In this document: piece by piece, positions 12,301 to 24,300 of the stretch
Layout: every line of letters starts with the position of its first letter
How positions within the stretch are numbered: position 1 is the first letter of the stretch
Assembly (NCBI GenBank): GCA_946902875.1
Contig: OX336344.1
Location: 20,481,791 to 20,545,790, forward strand
Source: Nematopogon swammerdamellus
Lineage: Eukaryota > Arthropoda > Insecta > Lepidoptera > Adelidae
Direction: 5' to 3'
DNA: 64,000 nucleotides
The notes under the pieces: generated by a model
The model's database searches: none
The model's input: only the letters and a program-made list of their open reading frames with translations
What the model was told of the DNA's origin: nothing
Position numbers and translations under genes: made by a program

Positions 12301-15300
12301 TGTGTGGGCTCTGAATACGAATCTGTAGTAAACATTTAAAAAAAGTGGCCGCCATTTTGAACTTTTTAGTTACTGGACCGATTGCTTTCAAAATCGATAT
12401 CTGGGTGTCTGTGTGGGCTCTGAATACGAATCCGTTGTCAAAATCTTAAAAAAGTGGTCGCCATTTTGAACTTTTTAGTTAGTGGACTGATTACTTTCAA
12501 AACCCATATCTACATGTCTGTGTGGGCTCTGAATAACAATATGTAGTTAACATAAAAAATATGATATCGATTTTGAAAGCAATCGGTCCAGTAACTAAAA
12601 AGTTCAAAATGGCGGCCACTTTTTTTAAATTTTGACAACGGCTTCGTATTTAGAGCCCACACAGACACCCAGATATCGATTTTGTAAGCAATCGGTCCAG
12701 TAACTAAAAAGTTCAAAATGGCGGCCACTTTTTTTAAATTTTTAATACAGATTCGTATTCAGAGCCCCCACATACACCCAGATATCGATTTTGAAAGCAA
12801 TCGGTCCAGTAACTAAAAAGTTCAAAATGGCGGCCACTTTTTTTAAATTTTGACAATGGCTTCGTATTTAGAGCCCACACAGACACCCAGATATCGATTT
12901 TGAAAGCAATCGGTCCAGTAACTAAAAAGTTCAAAATGGCGGCCACTTTTTTTAATTTTTACTACAGATTCGTATTTAGAGCCCACACATACACCCAGAT
13001 ATCGATTTTGAAAGCAATCGGTCCAGTAACTAAAAATTTCAAAATGGCGGCCACTTTTTTTTATTTTGACTACAGATTCGTATTCAGAGCCCACACAGAC
13101 ACCCAGATATCGATTTTGAAAGCAATCGGTCCAGTAACTAAAAAGTTCAAAATGGCGGCCACTTTTTTTAAATTTTGACAACGGCTTCGTATTTAGAGCC
13201 CACACAGACACCCAGATATCGATTTTGAAAGCAATCGGTCCAGTAACTAAAAAGTTCAAAATGGCGGCCACTTTTTTTAAATTTTTACTACAGATTCGTA
13301 TTCAGAGCCCCCACATACACCCAGATATCGATTTTGAAAGCAATCGGTCCAGTAACTAAAAAGTTCAAAATGGCGGCCACTTTTTTTAATTTTGATTACA
13401 GATTCGTATTCAGAGCCCACACAGACACCCAGATATCGATTTTGAAAGCAATCGGTCCAGTAACTAAAAAGTTCAAAATGGCGGCCACTTTTTTTAATTT
13501 TTACTACAGATTCGTATTTAGAGCCCACACATACACCCAGATATCGATTTTGAAAGCAATCGGTTCAGTAACTAAAAAGTTCGAAATGGCGGCCACTTTT
13601 ATTTATTTTGACTACAGATTCGTATTCAGAGCCCACACAGACACCCAGATATCGATTTTGAAAGTAATCGGTCCAGTAACTAAAAAGTTCAAAATGGCGG
13701 TCACTTTTTTAAATTTTGGCAACGGATTCGTATTCACACCCAGATATCGATTTTGAAAGCAATCGGTCCAGTAACTAAAAAGTTCAAAATGGCGGCTACT
13801 TTTTTTAAATTTGACTACAGATTCGTATTCAGAGTCCACACTGACACCCAGATGTCGATTTTGAAAGCAATCTGTCCAGTTACTAAAAAGTTCAAAATGG
13901 CGGCCACTTTTTTTAAATCGCGAAATTATAACACCATGAATATTATTAAACCGGAAAAAAATATTGTCGTAAGGAAGTCTCCAATTGTTTACTCTGTTCC
14001 TCGAAGTTTAGGTAAATAAGTCCTACCTATTCCTATCACTGATAATAATAATACTTATTATAATAATACATAATATACAATATATTAGTTTTGTATAGGT
14101 ATATTTGTTTTATAATTATAAAAAATAGAAAACGTAATATTAAAGAAATAATAACAATACATATTATAAATTGAATTCATCCATGTCATTGCCATAAAAA
14201 ACTAACAACACCCATATATTACAATAATTGATTTCAAATTTCTTTCCAGTCTGTCAAATTTGCCTATCATGTGTACGCGCCCGGTATGGCGCGCAGTCGT
14301 GCTCCTAACTCGCGGAATTTTTGTATTTTACACGCTTTAAGCATTGTATTATCATTAAAATGACCTAATTATGAAAGGTTACGCCATCTTTTGTCATTCC
14401 TGATGATCTTGAGCTCTTTCGACACGCACGAACTGCACAAATCGCCATTTTGCGTAGTGCACATATACGTGTTCTTCGTTCCCAAGTCGCGAGCGCACTG
14501 ACGGTCGATCCCGCAGCAGCGCTATATGTTAGTGCAAATGCTCTAACACGCGGCTAATTTTCCTATATATTAGCGCTCGACGGTTGCCACTCCCGTAGGT
14601 ATGCTCGGTGTAGTCCATAGGTACATAAGGCTTGACTGGAAGAAATAAATTATAGTGTTAAGTCTGCCATTGCGCATGTCTGTTTTTGCAATATCCTCTG
14701 CACTCCTCTATTCTCCTATACTAGTTTTTTCCTTTGATCTATTTTTAACTGGAGTAGAATGTATTATGGCATTAAGATCGCCTGTTGTGCCAATAATTCT
14801 AATTGAATTCTAATTGAAATAATTCTAATGAATATTTGAAATTTTTAAACTTGCATGCAATAAAACTGTTCCAAGAATAGAATAGAAATTAGGCTACTCA
14901 TCACTCACAGTTGTGTACTTAATAACTTTTGCTTATTAAACTCCAGGGAAGTTTTCAAAAGAGGAAGGCCTACCCGGCGGAAGCCCTCCTAGCCAGCCCA
15001 TGTCTGCGACTCACTCAGAGGTGCCATCAAAGCAGGCTAGCACCGAGGAGGAGCCCTGGCTCTCATCGCCCAAGGACACCATCTTCCCGGAGACCATTCC
15101 TGAAGAGAGCTCCAGCACCGAGGAGGAACACGTGGTGGGTATCTTTAGCTGTTTGTAGAAGTTTCTAGTTGGTTTTTTGTTATCTTTTAAATCTCTACGT
15201 TCACAACCTAATTTTAAAGACCAGCCCAGATCGGCGTTAATCGCCTACGCACGCCTACTACATGAAAAGAGCTTTGTGGGCCGTCTGGAACGTAGAGCGC

Positions 15301-18300
15301 GATGTAGAAAGCAAGATTGGCCAATCACTGGTCATGCGGAAACCTTCCAACTCCCACTTGCAATGTGCAAGGATGTGTTCGGTGAGGTCATTGAGCGTTG
15401 AGTTCATCTCCTAACAGCTTGCTTGAACATTAGACGTAGCCCAAATGTCTTGGGTTTGATTGAGTTCCATTTTAGTCAGATTATCTGGTTAAAGTTAGAA
15501 TTTTCCAGATCTAATTAAATAAAAGCGAAGTTTCTTCGGGCGACCGGTGCGGTGGCGGCCGTGTAACGTACGTCAATATATAAATATTCTTATAACTCGA
15601 AAACCGCTTTATCGATTTACAAACAGTTTTCACTTTTACTTTCTGTCACTTCTCAAGATCGTTTGAAGCTATAAATCACAACGCTATGTCATCGGCGGCC
15701 TGAGCTGTGAGCAAGAAGACGTGGGCAAAAGCTAGTATTACATAAACAAGTGTATTCAACAAGGAGAATACCTACGGGAGACGCAAGGCTACTGCGTTTG
15801 TATCGGAGCACGGCTAGCCAAAAATCCCTACTACTACGAAAATCGAAATCGCAATTTAATCTTTTATGACGTGACTCTTCTATCTCCGTTACCCATATCG
15901 CGCCCCGCGATATGGAGAAAGACAGATCGAGCAAGGCGAGCGACAGGTTTGTTATCGCTGGCTTGGCTCGGGTATCTGGTAATAAGAGCCGACCGTCCGA
16001 CCAATCGGAAGCCTTGCTTGACGGGATCACTACGAATGGAAGTCTGACGGACGATGATGGTGCGGTATATTTGCGAATAATTTTAAAATTGTTATTTGTA
16101 ATATTATTTCAAATAGTTTATACTGAACGAATATTATTGTTTGAATGCAAAAAAAAATATTGAAAAATTAAACCAGACTGTTGTTTTAATATTTTTGAAA
16201 AGTTTTACTAATAATCAGTGATAAGTAAGTACTTACTAATAATCAGTGATAAGTAGGGCTTATTTACCTAAACTTCGAGGAACAGAGTAAAAGATTGGAG
16301 ACTTCCTTACGACAATATTTTTTTTCGGATTGATAATGTTCATGGTGTTTTAATTTCGCGATTTAAAAACACATAACCCTCCTTTTTGCTTCGCCGTAGC
16401 CGGGTAAAAAAAGTGGCCGCCATTTTTAACTTTTTAGTTACTGGACCGATTGCTTTCAAAATCGATACCTGGGTGTCTGTGTGGGCTCTGAATACGAGTC
16501 CATTGTCAAAATAAAAAAAAATGGCCGCCATTTTGAACTTTTTAGTTACTGGACCGATTGCTTTCAAAATCGATATCTGGATGTCTGTGTGGGCTCTGAA
16601 TACGAATCCGCTGTCAGAATTTAAAAAAATTGGCCGCCATTTTGAACTTTTTAGTTACTGGACCGATTGCTTTCAAAATCGATATCTGGGTGTCTGTGTG
16701 GGCTCTGAATACGAATCCGTTGTCAAAATTTTAAAAAAGTGGCCGCCATTTTGAACTTTTTAGTTACTGGACCGATTGCTTTCAAAATCGATATCTGGGT
16801 GTCTGTGTGGGCTCTGAATACGAATCCGCTGTCAGAATTTAAAAAAATTGGCCGCCATTTTGAACGTTTTAGTTACTGGACCGATTGCTTTCAAAATCGA
16901 TATCTGGGTGTCTGTGTGGGCTCTGAATACGAATCCGTTGTCAAAATTTAAAAAAAGTGGCCGCCATTTTGAACTTTTTAGTTACTGGACCGATTGCTTT
17001 CAAAATCGATATCTGGGTGTCTGTGTGGGCTCTGAATACGAATCCGTTGTCAAAATTTAAAAAAACTGGCCGCCATTTTGATATTTTTAGTTACTGAACC
17101 GATTGCTTTCAAAATCGATATCTGGGTGTCTGTGTGGGCCCTGAATACGAATCCTTTGTCAGAATTTAAAAAAAGTGGCCGCCATTTTGAACTTTTTAGT
17201 TACTGGACCGATTGCTTTCAAAATCGATATCTGGGTGTCTGTGTGGGCCCTGAATACGAATGCGTTGTCAAAATTTAAAAAAGTGTCCGCCATTTTGAAC
17301 TTTTTAGTTACTGGACCGATTGCTTTCAAAATCGATATCTGGGTGTCTGTGTGGGCTCTGAATACTAAAAAGTTCAAAATGGCGGCCAATTTTTTTTTTT
17401 TACAACGGATTTGTATTCAGAGCCCACACAGACACGCAGATATCGATTTTGAAAGCAATCGGTCCAGTAACTAAAAAGTTCAAAATGGCGGCCACTTTTT
17501 TTTTTTGACAACGGATTTGTATTCAGAGCCCACACAGACACGCAGATATCGATTTTGAAAGCAATCGGTCCAGTAACTAAAAAGTTCAAAATGGCGGCCA
17601 CTTTTTTTAAATTTTGACAACGGATTTGTATTCAGAGCCCACACAGACACCCAGATATCGATTTTGAAAGCAATCGGTCCAGTAACTAAAAAGTTCAAAA
17701 TGGCGGCCACTTTTTTTAAATTTTTACTACAGATTCGTATTCAGAGTCCACACAGACGCCCAGATATCGATTTTGAAAGCAATCGGTCCAGTAACTAAAA
17801 AGTTCAAAATGGCGGCCACTTTTTTTAATTTTGACTACAGATTCGTATTCAGAGTCCACACAGACGCCCAGATATCGATTTTGAAAGCAATCGGTCCAGT
17901 AACTAAAAAGTTCAAAATGGCGGCCACTTTTTTTAAATTTTGACTACAGATTCGTATTCAGAGTCCACACATACGCACAGATATCGATTTTGAAAGCAAT
18001 CGGTCCAGTAACTAAAAAGTTCAAAATGGCGACCACTTTTTTTAAATGTTGACTACAGATTCGTTTTCAGAATCCACACAAACGCCCAGATATCGATTTT
18101 GAAAGCAATCGGTCCAGTAACTAAAAAGTTCAAAATGGCGGCCACTTTTTCAAAAATTTTGACTACAGATTCGTATTCAGAATCCACACAGACGCCCAGA
18201 TATCGATTTTGAAAGCAATCGGTTCAGTAACTAAAAAGTTCAAAATGGCGGCCACTTTTTTAATTTTGACTACAGATTCGTATTCAGAGTCCACACAGCC

Positions 18301-21300
18301 GCCCAGATATCGATTTTGAAAGCAATCGGTCCAGTAACTAAAAAGTTCAAAATGGCGGCCACTTTTTTTTAATCGCGAAAAACACCATGAGTATTATTTT
18401 CGTAACCAGGAACAAAAATAATATTTTAATTTCGTCCTAAGGAAGTCTCCTATCTTTTACTGTTCCTCGAAGTTTAGGTAAATAAGCCCTACCTATTCCT
18501 ATCACTGCTTATAAATTGAATTCATCCATGCAATTTCCATAAAAAAAACTAACAACATCCCATACAAAATAATTGATTTCGAATTTCTTTTCAGTCTGTC
18601 AAATTTGCCTATCATGTGTACGCGCCCGGTATGGCGCGCAGTGGTGCTCCTAACTCGCGGAATTTGTGTATTTTCACGCTTTAAGCATTTTATTATCATT
18701 AAAATTACCTAATTATGAAAGGTTACGCCATCTTTTGTCATTCCTGATGATCTTAGGCTCTTTCGACACGTACGAACTGCACAAATCGACATTTTGCGTA
18801 GTGCACATATACGTGTTTTTCGTTCCCAAGTCGCGAGCGCACTGACGGTCGATGCACTTACACGCGGCATAATGCACTTACACACGGCAAATTTTCCTAT
18901 ATATTGGCGCTCGACCGTTGCCACTCCCGTAGGTATGCTCGGTGGTATTCAAGATTTTTTTGTAGTAGAGATATCGATATTATTAACAGTGGGGATATTC
19001 TTTTTAAGTAGCGGCCCCACACGGTACTATCCCTAGAATATCCTCAATACATGTCTCCCCATGCATGTCGTAAAAGGCGACTAAGGAATAAGGACAAGGT
19101 GCCGTGCTAAAGGGCGACAGGCTCGCCACCTTTCACCTTGGCACGATACTTCCACCGAGTCATGCAGAAGGTGGGTCTTCGTGCCTTACTTGCTGCTTGA
19201 TCGATTTAATCTTGTTCGAATACTTTGCGAAACGTGGTGGTCGGTGTTGTGCTGTAATTTACCAGAGTTCTTGCAGCACAAAAACGATTACTCTGCTTAC
19301 CCCGATTGCCTGTCGGGATTCAACGTGTGTCATATGAGTATGAGTATTAATAACAGTTCATCTACCGCCTGCCAACGGTGGCGCCGGGGGGAGGGGCAGC
19401 GCGCGAGCCAGCCGTGTACTCGGCAGACGCCAGCCTGTTTCAAGTTGGCAAGGGTTCCCGCGCCTCCTTCAGCAGTGGAGATTCGGCTGGACTGTCCCTC
19501 GCCGGGATCAAGCCGCTGCCGCACATCACTAAGATGAGGTACTCCTTTTTTTTATGTAAACCACCATTGGTGGCTGTTTCGAGAGACCAATAGTACAGTC
19601 GACAGAGCCAAAAACCCCTCTCCTCGCGAAACCACGCTCAGTGAGGCGCCATGCCAGCAGATTTGCGGACTGTTGCTAGGCTGTCTAGCCCGTTGATACG
19701 ACGACGTTTGAAGACACCCAGGTTAAAGGATTCGGGAAACACACTCGCCGGGACACGGTTCCACACCCTAGCACTGCGACAAAGAAACCATTTTGAGAAC
19801 CGATGGGTTCTCAAAAGCCCAATGTCAACAACAAAAGGGTGCTCAGTTTCTCTGCGGCGAGTGCTGCGAAGATAGGTTGGATGGCAAGGAATAAGGGAAG
19901 CAATTTCCTTCGAGGTACTCTTTGATTTTAAAACGGAATTTTGGAGCGTGGAAAGGATCCTTTCAGGCCGGTATGGCATTCGCAATTCCCGTGCATCACA
20001 GAACGTCCATGGACATCAGTCAGTCAGCGTGTAAGCGTCCACTGCTGGACATACCCCTCTCCAATTTTCCTCCAGTCCTCCCGCCATTCAGCGGTACGGA
20101 ACCACTGCTTTCTGCCGACCGCGACGTACTTGATATCGTCGTCCCACCTGGCGGGTGGTGTTCCCACACTCCGTTTTCCTGTCCACGGCCGCCAGTGTAG
20201 GACACGGTTATTCCAACGGTTGTCGTCTCTTCGGCTGACGTGCCCAGCCCACTGCCACTTGAGCTTAGCCACGCGGTATCCAATATCGACTACTTTGGTG
20301 CGTCGGCGGATTGCCTCGTCACGCACCATCTCAAGTAGCGATATTCCCAGCATGCCTCGCTCCATTACTCGCTGGGCAACTTTCAAAATTTTTGGAAAAC
20401 ACCGACCGTCAGCGTCCACGTTTCACACCCGTACGTGGACATAGTTAGACACCTATTCGTAGGTGAAACGATGCCAAAGGTCGCGCTATCCATAAAAAAT
20501 AGAAAAACAAACTTAAGCCTGAATGAACTAAATCAATCCAAAATTTCATTCAGCTCATCAGACAAGGAGTCTCTTACCGACAGCGGTGGACAACCAGGAG
20601 CTAAAGGAACACCAGTCGGTGCGGACAAATCGCCGACGAACAAACATCCGCAGGTAAAGATTTCTTTCTTTGTAGCAGTGTCCACGACAAATCTATGAGG
20701 AATGGCCATACGTAGAGAGAATTCTTTTCCAGGTGTCCGCGGCGACATTTTTCGATGTGGCAACACTGAGGTGCCTTTTCGTCTCGCAGTGGCAGGAAGA
20801 GGGTGTATACTGGGCTCTGCATTATCTTTACAACAGGTGTGTATTTTATTTTTTCACAGTAAATGAGTGCTCAAATAAGGGGTGTAGCCGGAAAGCTCAA
20901 AAGCAGAAAGTTTGACTTCGGAACTTTGTTCTGACTAGTTAGGAGGTAAACATACTAAAAGTCCCCACCACTAAGGGGTGCGCCCTAGGAGGGAGGGGTG
21001 CGCCCTAGGCTGGTGGGTGCACGAAGAAGGTCCCATTTTTCGGTTTTTCGCTTATATCTCGAAAACGGTGCATCATAGGAAAAACTGTTCAATTACGGAA
21101 TAAGAGATGATTAAATTCTCTACAACTTTGATTTTGTACACTTTTAACCAATTCTCAATCGCTGTCGAGATATTATAAGGTCCGAAAAAAAGGCCGATTT
21201 TATTTGCAAATAAAAGCAATGTATGACAAAAAATGTGAGGTAAAACTCATTTTTGAAAATCGGCCTTTTTTCGGACCTTGTGCGCTTTCAAAAATGTGTT

Positions 21301-24300
21301 TGCGAGAATGCGAGAGAAGGAAAGAGGAAGAGTCTTCCTCTTTCCTTCTCTCGCCTCCTCCCCTCCTCCCCTCCCCTCTGTCCTTCTGCCCCCTCTCCAT
21401 CAGACGCTACCATTCGTCACGGAGGGGGAGGGAGATGGAGAAAGATAGAGTATATAAGAGAAGCGATTGTTTATTATCATATTTACATTTAAATCGGATG
21501 CGCTATTGAAACTAAAAAAAATTGAAAAAAAATGAAAAAAAATTAAAATTGAGTCTACCGCGAGCGAAGCCGCGGGCAAAAGCTAGTCTATATTATGTTT
21601 TCATCTGTTTTCAGACTACGTGACATATCGGACGATATGTCCAAGCAGACTCAACCTCGCAAGCGCAGCAACTCGCTGCCCATACCAAAAATCGAGGTGT
21701 CCATCTACCAGAGTCCGGAGATGAAGAAGCGGGACTCTTTGAAGAACTTCATGGAGGTGCCCGATATGAAGGAGGTGTCTCCGTTGGCGGACAGCCCCTT
21801 CCAAACTCCGACTAAGGCTAGTCTATGGGCATCATACTCGTACAATACTGATAAATGTCTTTGAGTTTCAACCTTTCGCCGTGGAGACTTTGGGACCTTG
21901 GTCGTCTGAAACCAAGGCTTTCACGGAGAAGCTGGGAAAGCTTCTCGTGGAGAGTACTGGCGACCGCCGTTCCAAAGCCTTCCTTAAACGGCGGATTGGT
22001 ATTGAAATTCAGAGGGGTAACGCGGCGAGCGTGCTGGGTACACTTGGCGTCAGCAGAGACGGGACTTCGGCGGACTTTTCAGAAATTTATTTTTTGTAGG
22101 TTTTCTTAATATTAATTTCAGATTAGTTTTAGTTTTAGTGTATTAGTTATTTAGTTTTTATTAATTTTCAATAAAAAATGATAACCATTTGAATTTAAAT
22201 GGAAAAGTATTTCTTGTAATCGGTTTCTAATTTGAATTGAAAATTCTTTTGAGTAGTTAGTCTGCCATTAATAAAATGTATTTAATAATTTTGTTTCCTC
22301 TCGCGAGAGAGTTTCGTAATTCTTGAATTGGAACAAGAGAACTTCCTATATTTGGCCTCAATCGTATTCTTTGGTTGTTGAATTAAACATCTTCCATAAT
22401 TAATTCTGTCACAATAAATTTATGATATAAGTACAATTTACTTATGTCTTAAAAGTCTATTTAGATATGATCCGGCTCGAAGGACCAAAACAATTTAGTG
22501 TGTGTTCAACTGTTCAAACTTTTCGCCATCCTAATAAATAAAGCAGAAACTCTATAACGGCTCGCGAATGGATTTAAGCACGTTTCGTCGATTAGTCGTC
22601 GTTAGCTTATAAGTCGAGAACTACTAAATGAATTTACATGGGGTTTTCAGGCACGTCTAAATGGTAATAGAATATTCTGCCACGAATCTGCGGGATTTAC
22701 GCTAGTTGGATTACGAGAGGGGTTACATTTATCTCAAAACAAGTTCAGTTGAACATTTGTAACTATTATGTAGTTTGGCTTGCATGCAGTTCAGTGTAAT
22801 CGAAATAGGGATGTGCTTAGCACGGTAACCTGTTCTGACAGAAACACTGCGTTTTTAACTGAAATCGACTAAAATCATTGACTAAAATCGACTTTTTCAT
22901 GAATTGCAGCATCTGTCATCATAATACATTTTGCAGTATGCAGTCCTTGAATGAGTAAAGGAGTAATTGGATATGGCAGATGATAGCACATGCGTATTTA
23001 GGGACTGGCAAACATTCTTGTAAAGTAGACTGAAAAAAAACCAGTGAAGTTTTTTGTCAGTTCTTCGCTGTGATATGATAATAGAACTATTACAATATAA
23101 ATATGACAAATCTGAGCACCGTGTAACTGACAAGAGATGATATTTAAATAAACAATAAACAATAGTGGATCTAGAACGCTACATAGGCATCCATGTCAGA
23201 AAAACCAATATATCTATAGATCGTAAACCCTGAATATAAAATTTGTTTACAGACAGAAGAAGAGCCGGTGATGGTGCGACGCGCCAGTGAGAAGGTGAAG
23301 CGTAAAATGAAGATGGCTGATCTGAAGGCGTTCGTGGAGACGAAGCTGCTGTCCAAGTCCGAGAAGGCACTGGAGAAGATCGGCCAGGAAGACGCTAAGT
23401 TCTCTGAATTTCAAACTGCTGTGAGTGCTTCTTTCTTGTACTTGCGAACATAGACTCATCCCTTTCTGTTATGTGAATAACGATTTAACCCTTACTAAAT
23501 TGGAAATCTCTTGGTCTTAAATCAGTAAAGAAAAGGAAATACTTAAAAGGATTCTTCAATGGATGACAACATTCATTGTTCAAACATATCGTGCAGATGC
23601 AGAAATCATAATTTAAGAACTCTTAAACAAAAAATCTTGCGAAGTTTGGATTTTGCTCGCAGGCTAGTAAGCAATAGCTCACATTGCCACTGAGAAATTA
23701 ATTAGAAATGTGAAAATAATTACCCAGTGATAAAATGTTAGGTCGAACGGAACGAAGAAACGGTTGGCAGTTGTCCACATACATGATGATGACTAACTTG
23801 ACAACATGACTAACTTCACAGGCCCAAACTCACTAGCCTTGCGTTTTTTTTTTTTTTTGTAATATGGATTATTGCCATAAACGTTGTAATGTCGACTTGA
23901 CGCAGGAGTACCACCGAAGCCTGGACACCGGGGACGACCGTCCCAACTCAGCTCTCGGCAGACATTTCTCTCCGCTCAGCCCGCGCCAGCCCGGCGACTT
24001 ACTGTCCTGCAACCTGGTCAAGGGCAAGAGTATGCCCAGTCTGAGGTGAATATTCTAACAATTTTTATGTATTTTCTTTTATCTTTATTAAATTCTATTA
24101 AAGAATGATAATTTATTGTCAAACACATTTTTCATAATGCAAAAGTGAAATAATCGGCGCGGCCACTTTGATCCACTAGTGGATCGAAAGATACTTTTTT
24201 CTCCACTCTGCTCTCCTAGTGGATCGAAGGAGGACAATGTTTTTTGAAAAATGATACTGTTCTTACATTTCAAAGATATTTTACTCTCCAAGTGTTTGTA

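Larger units (their letters stand above)
10988..14610 (+). mobile_element. hAT-like non-autonomous element A with inverted satellite arrays (3623 bp)
   Basis: Ends are CAAGGAGAATACCTACGGGAG-like on the left and, complemented, CACCGAGCATACCTACGGGA on the right. TAGTCCAT is duplicated exactly at 10980-10987 and 14611-14618 (8 bp, hAT style). Order inside: left arm (10988-11575), forward satellite array (to ~12556), reverse array (to ~13916), complement of the inner left arm (to ~14040), right arm with GCGCCCGGTATGGCGCGCAG. There is no transposase. It lies wholly in intron 4. Element B is its relative in the same orientation. Confidence 0.88.
15760..18944 (+). mobile_element. hAT-like non-autonomous element B with inverted satellite arrays (3185 bp)
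   Basis: Same left end (CAAGGAGAATACCTACGGGA) and right end (CCCGTAGGTATGCTCGGTG) as element A. GTATTCAA is duplicated exactly at 15752-15759 and 18945-18952. The left arm closely matches 10988-11575. The forward array runs to ~17364, the reverse array to ~18372, then the arm complement and a right arm matching 14240-14610. A short insertion with CTTTTTGCTTCGCCGTAG lies near 16375-16405. It lies wholly in intron 5. No transposase. Confidence 0.88.

Noticed and set aside
11580..18372. Many ORFs reading MAAILNFLVTGPIAFKIDIW or its mirror frames
   Set aside because: They are translations of the ~109-bp satellite unit on both strands, with no codon preference or start context.
11580..18372. Regular repeats that might be taken for a CRISPR array
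   Set aside because: Units are ~109 bp without unique spacers, occur in both orientations, lie in introns of an animal gene, and no cas genes exist.
20463..20653. Exon 7 starting at 20463 after TTCGTAG
   Set aside because: With the two-base overhang from exon 6 this gives AGG then a TGA stop; the acceptor at 20448 keeps frame.
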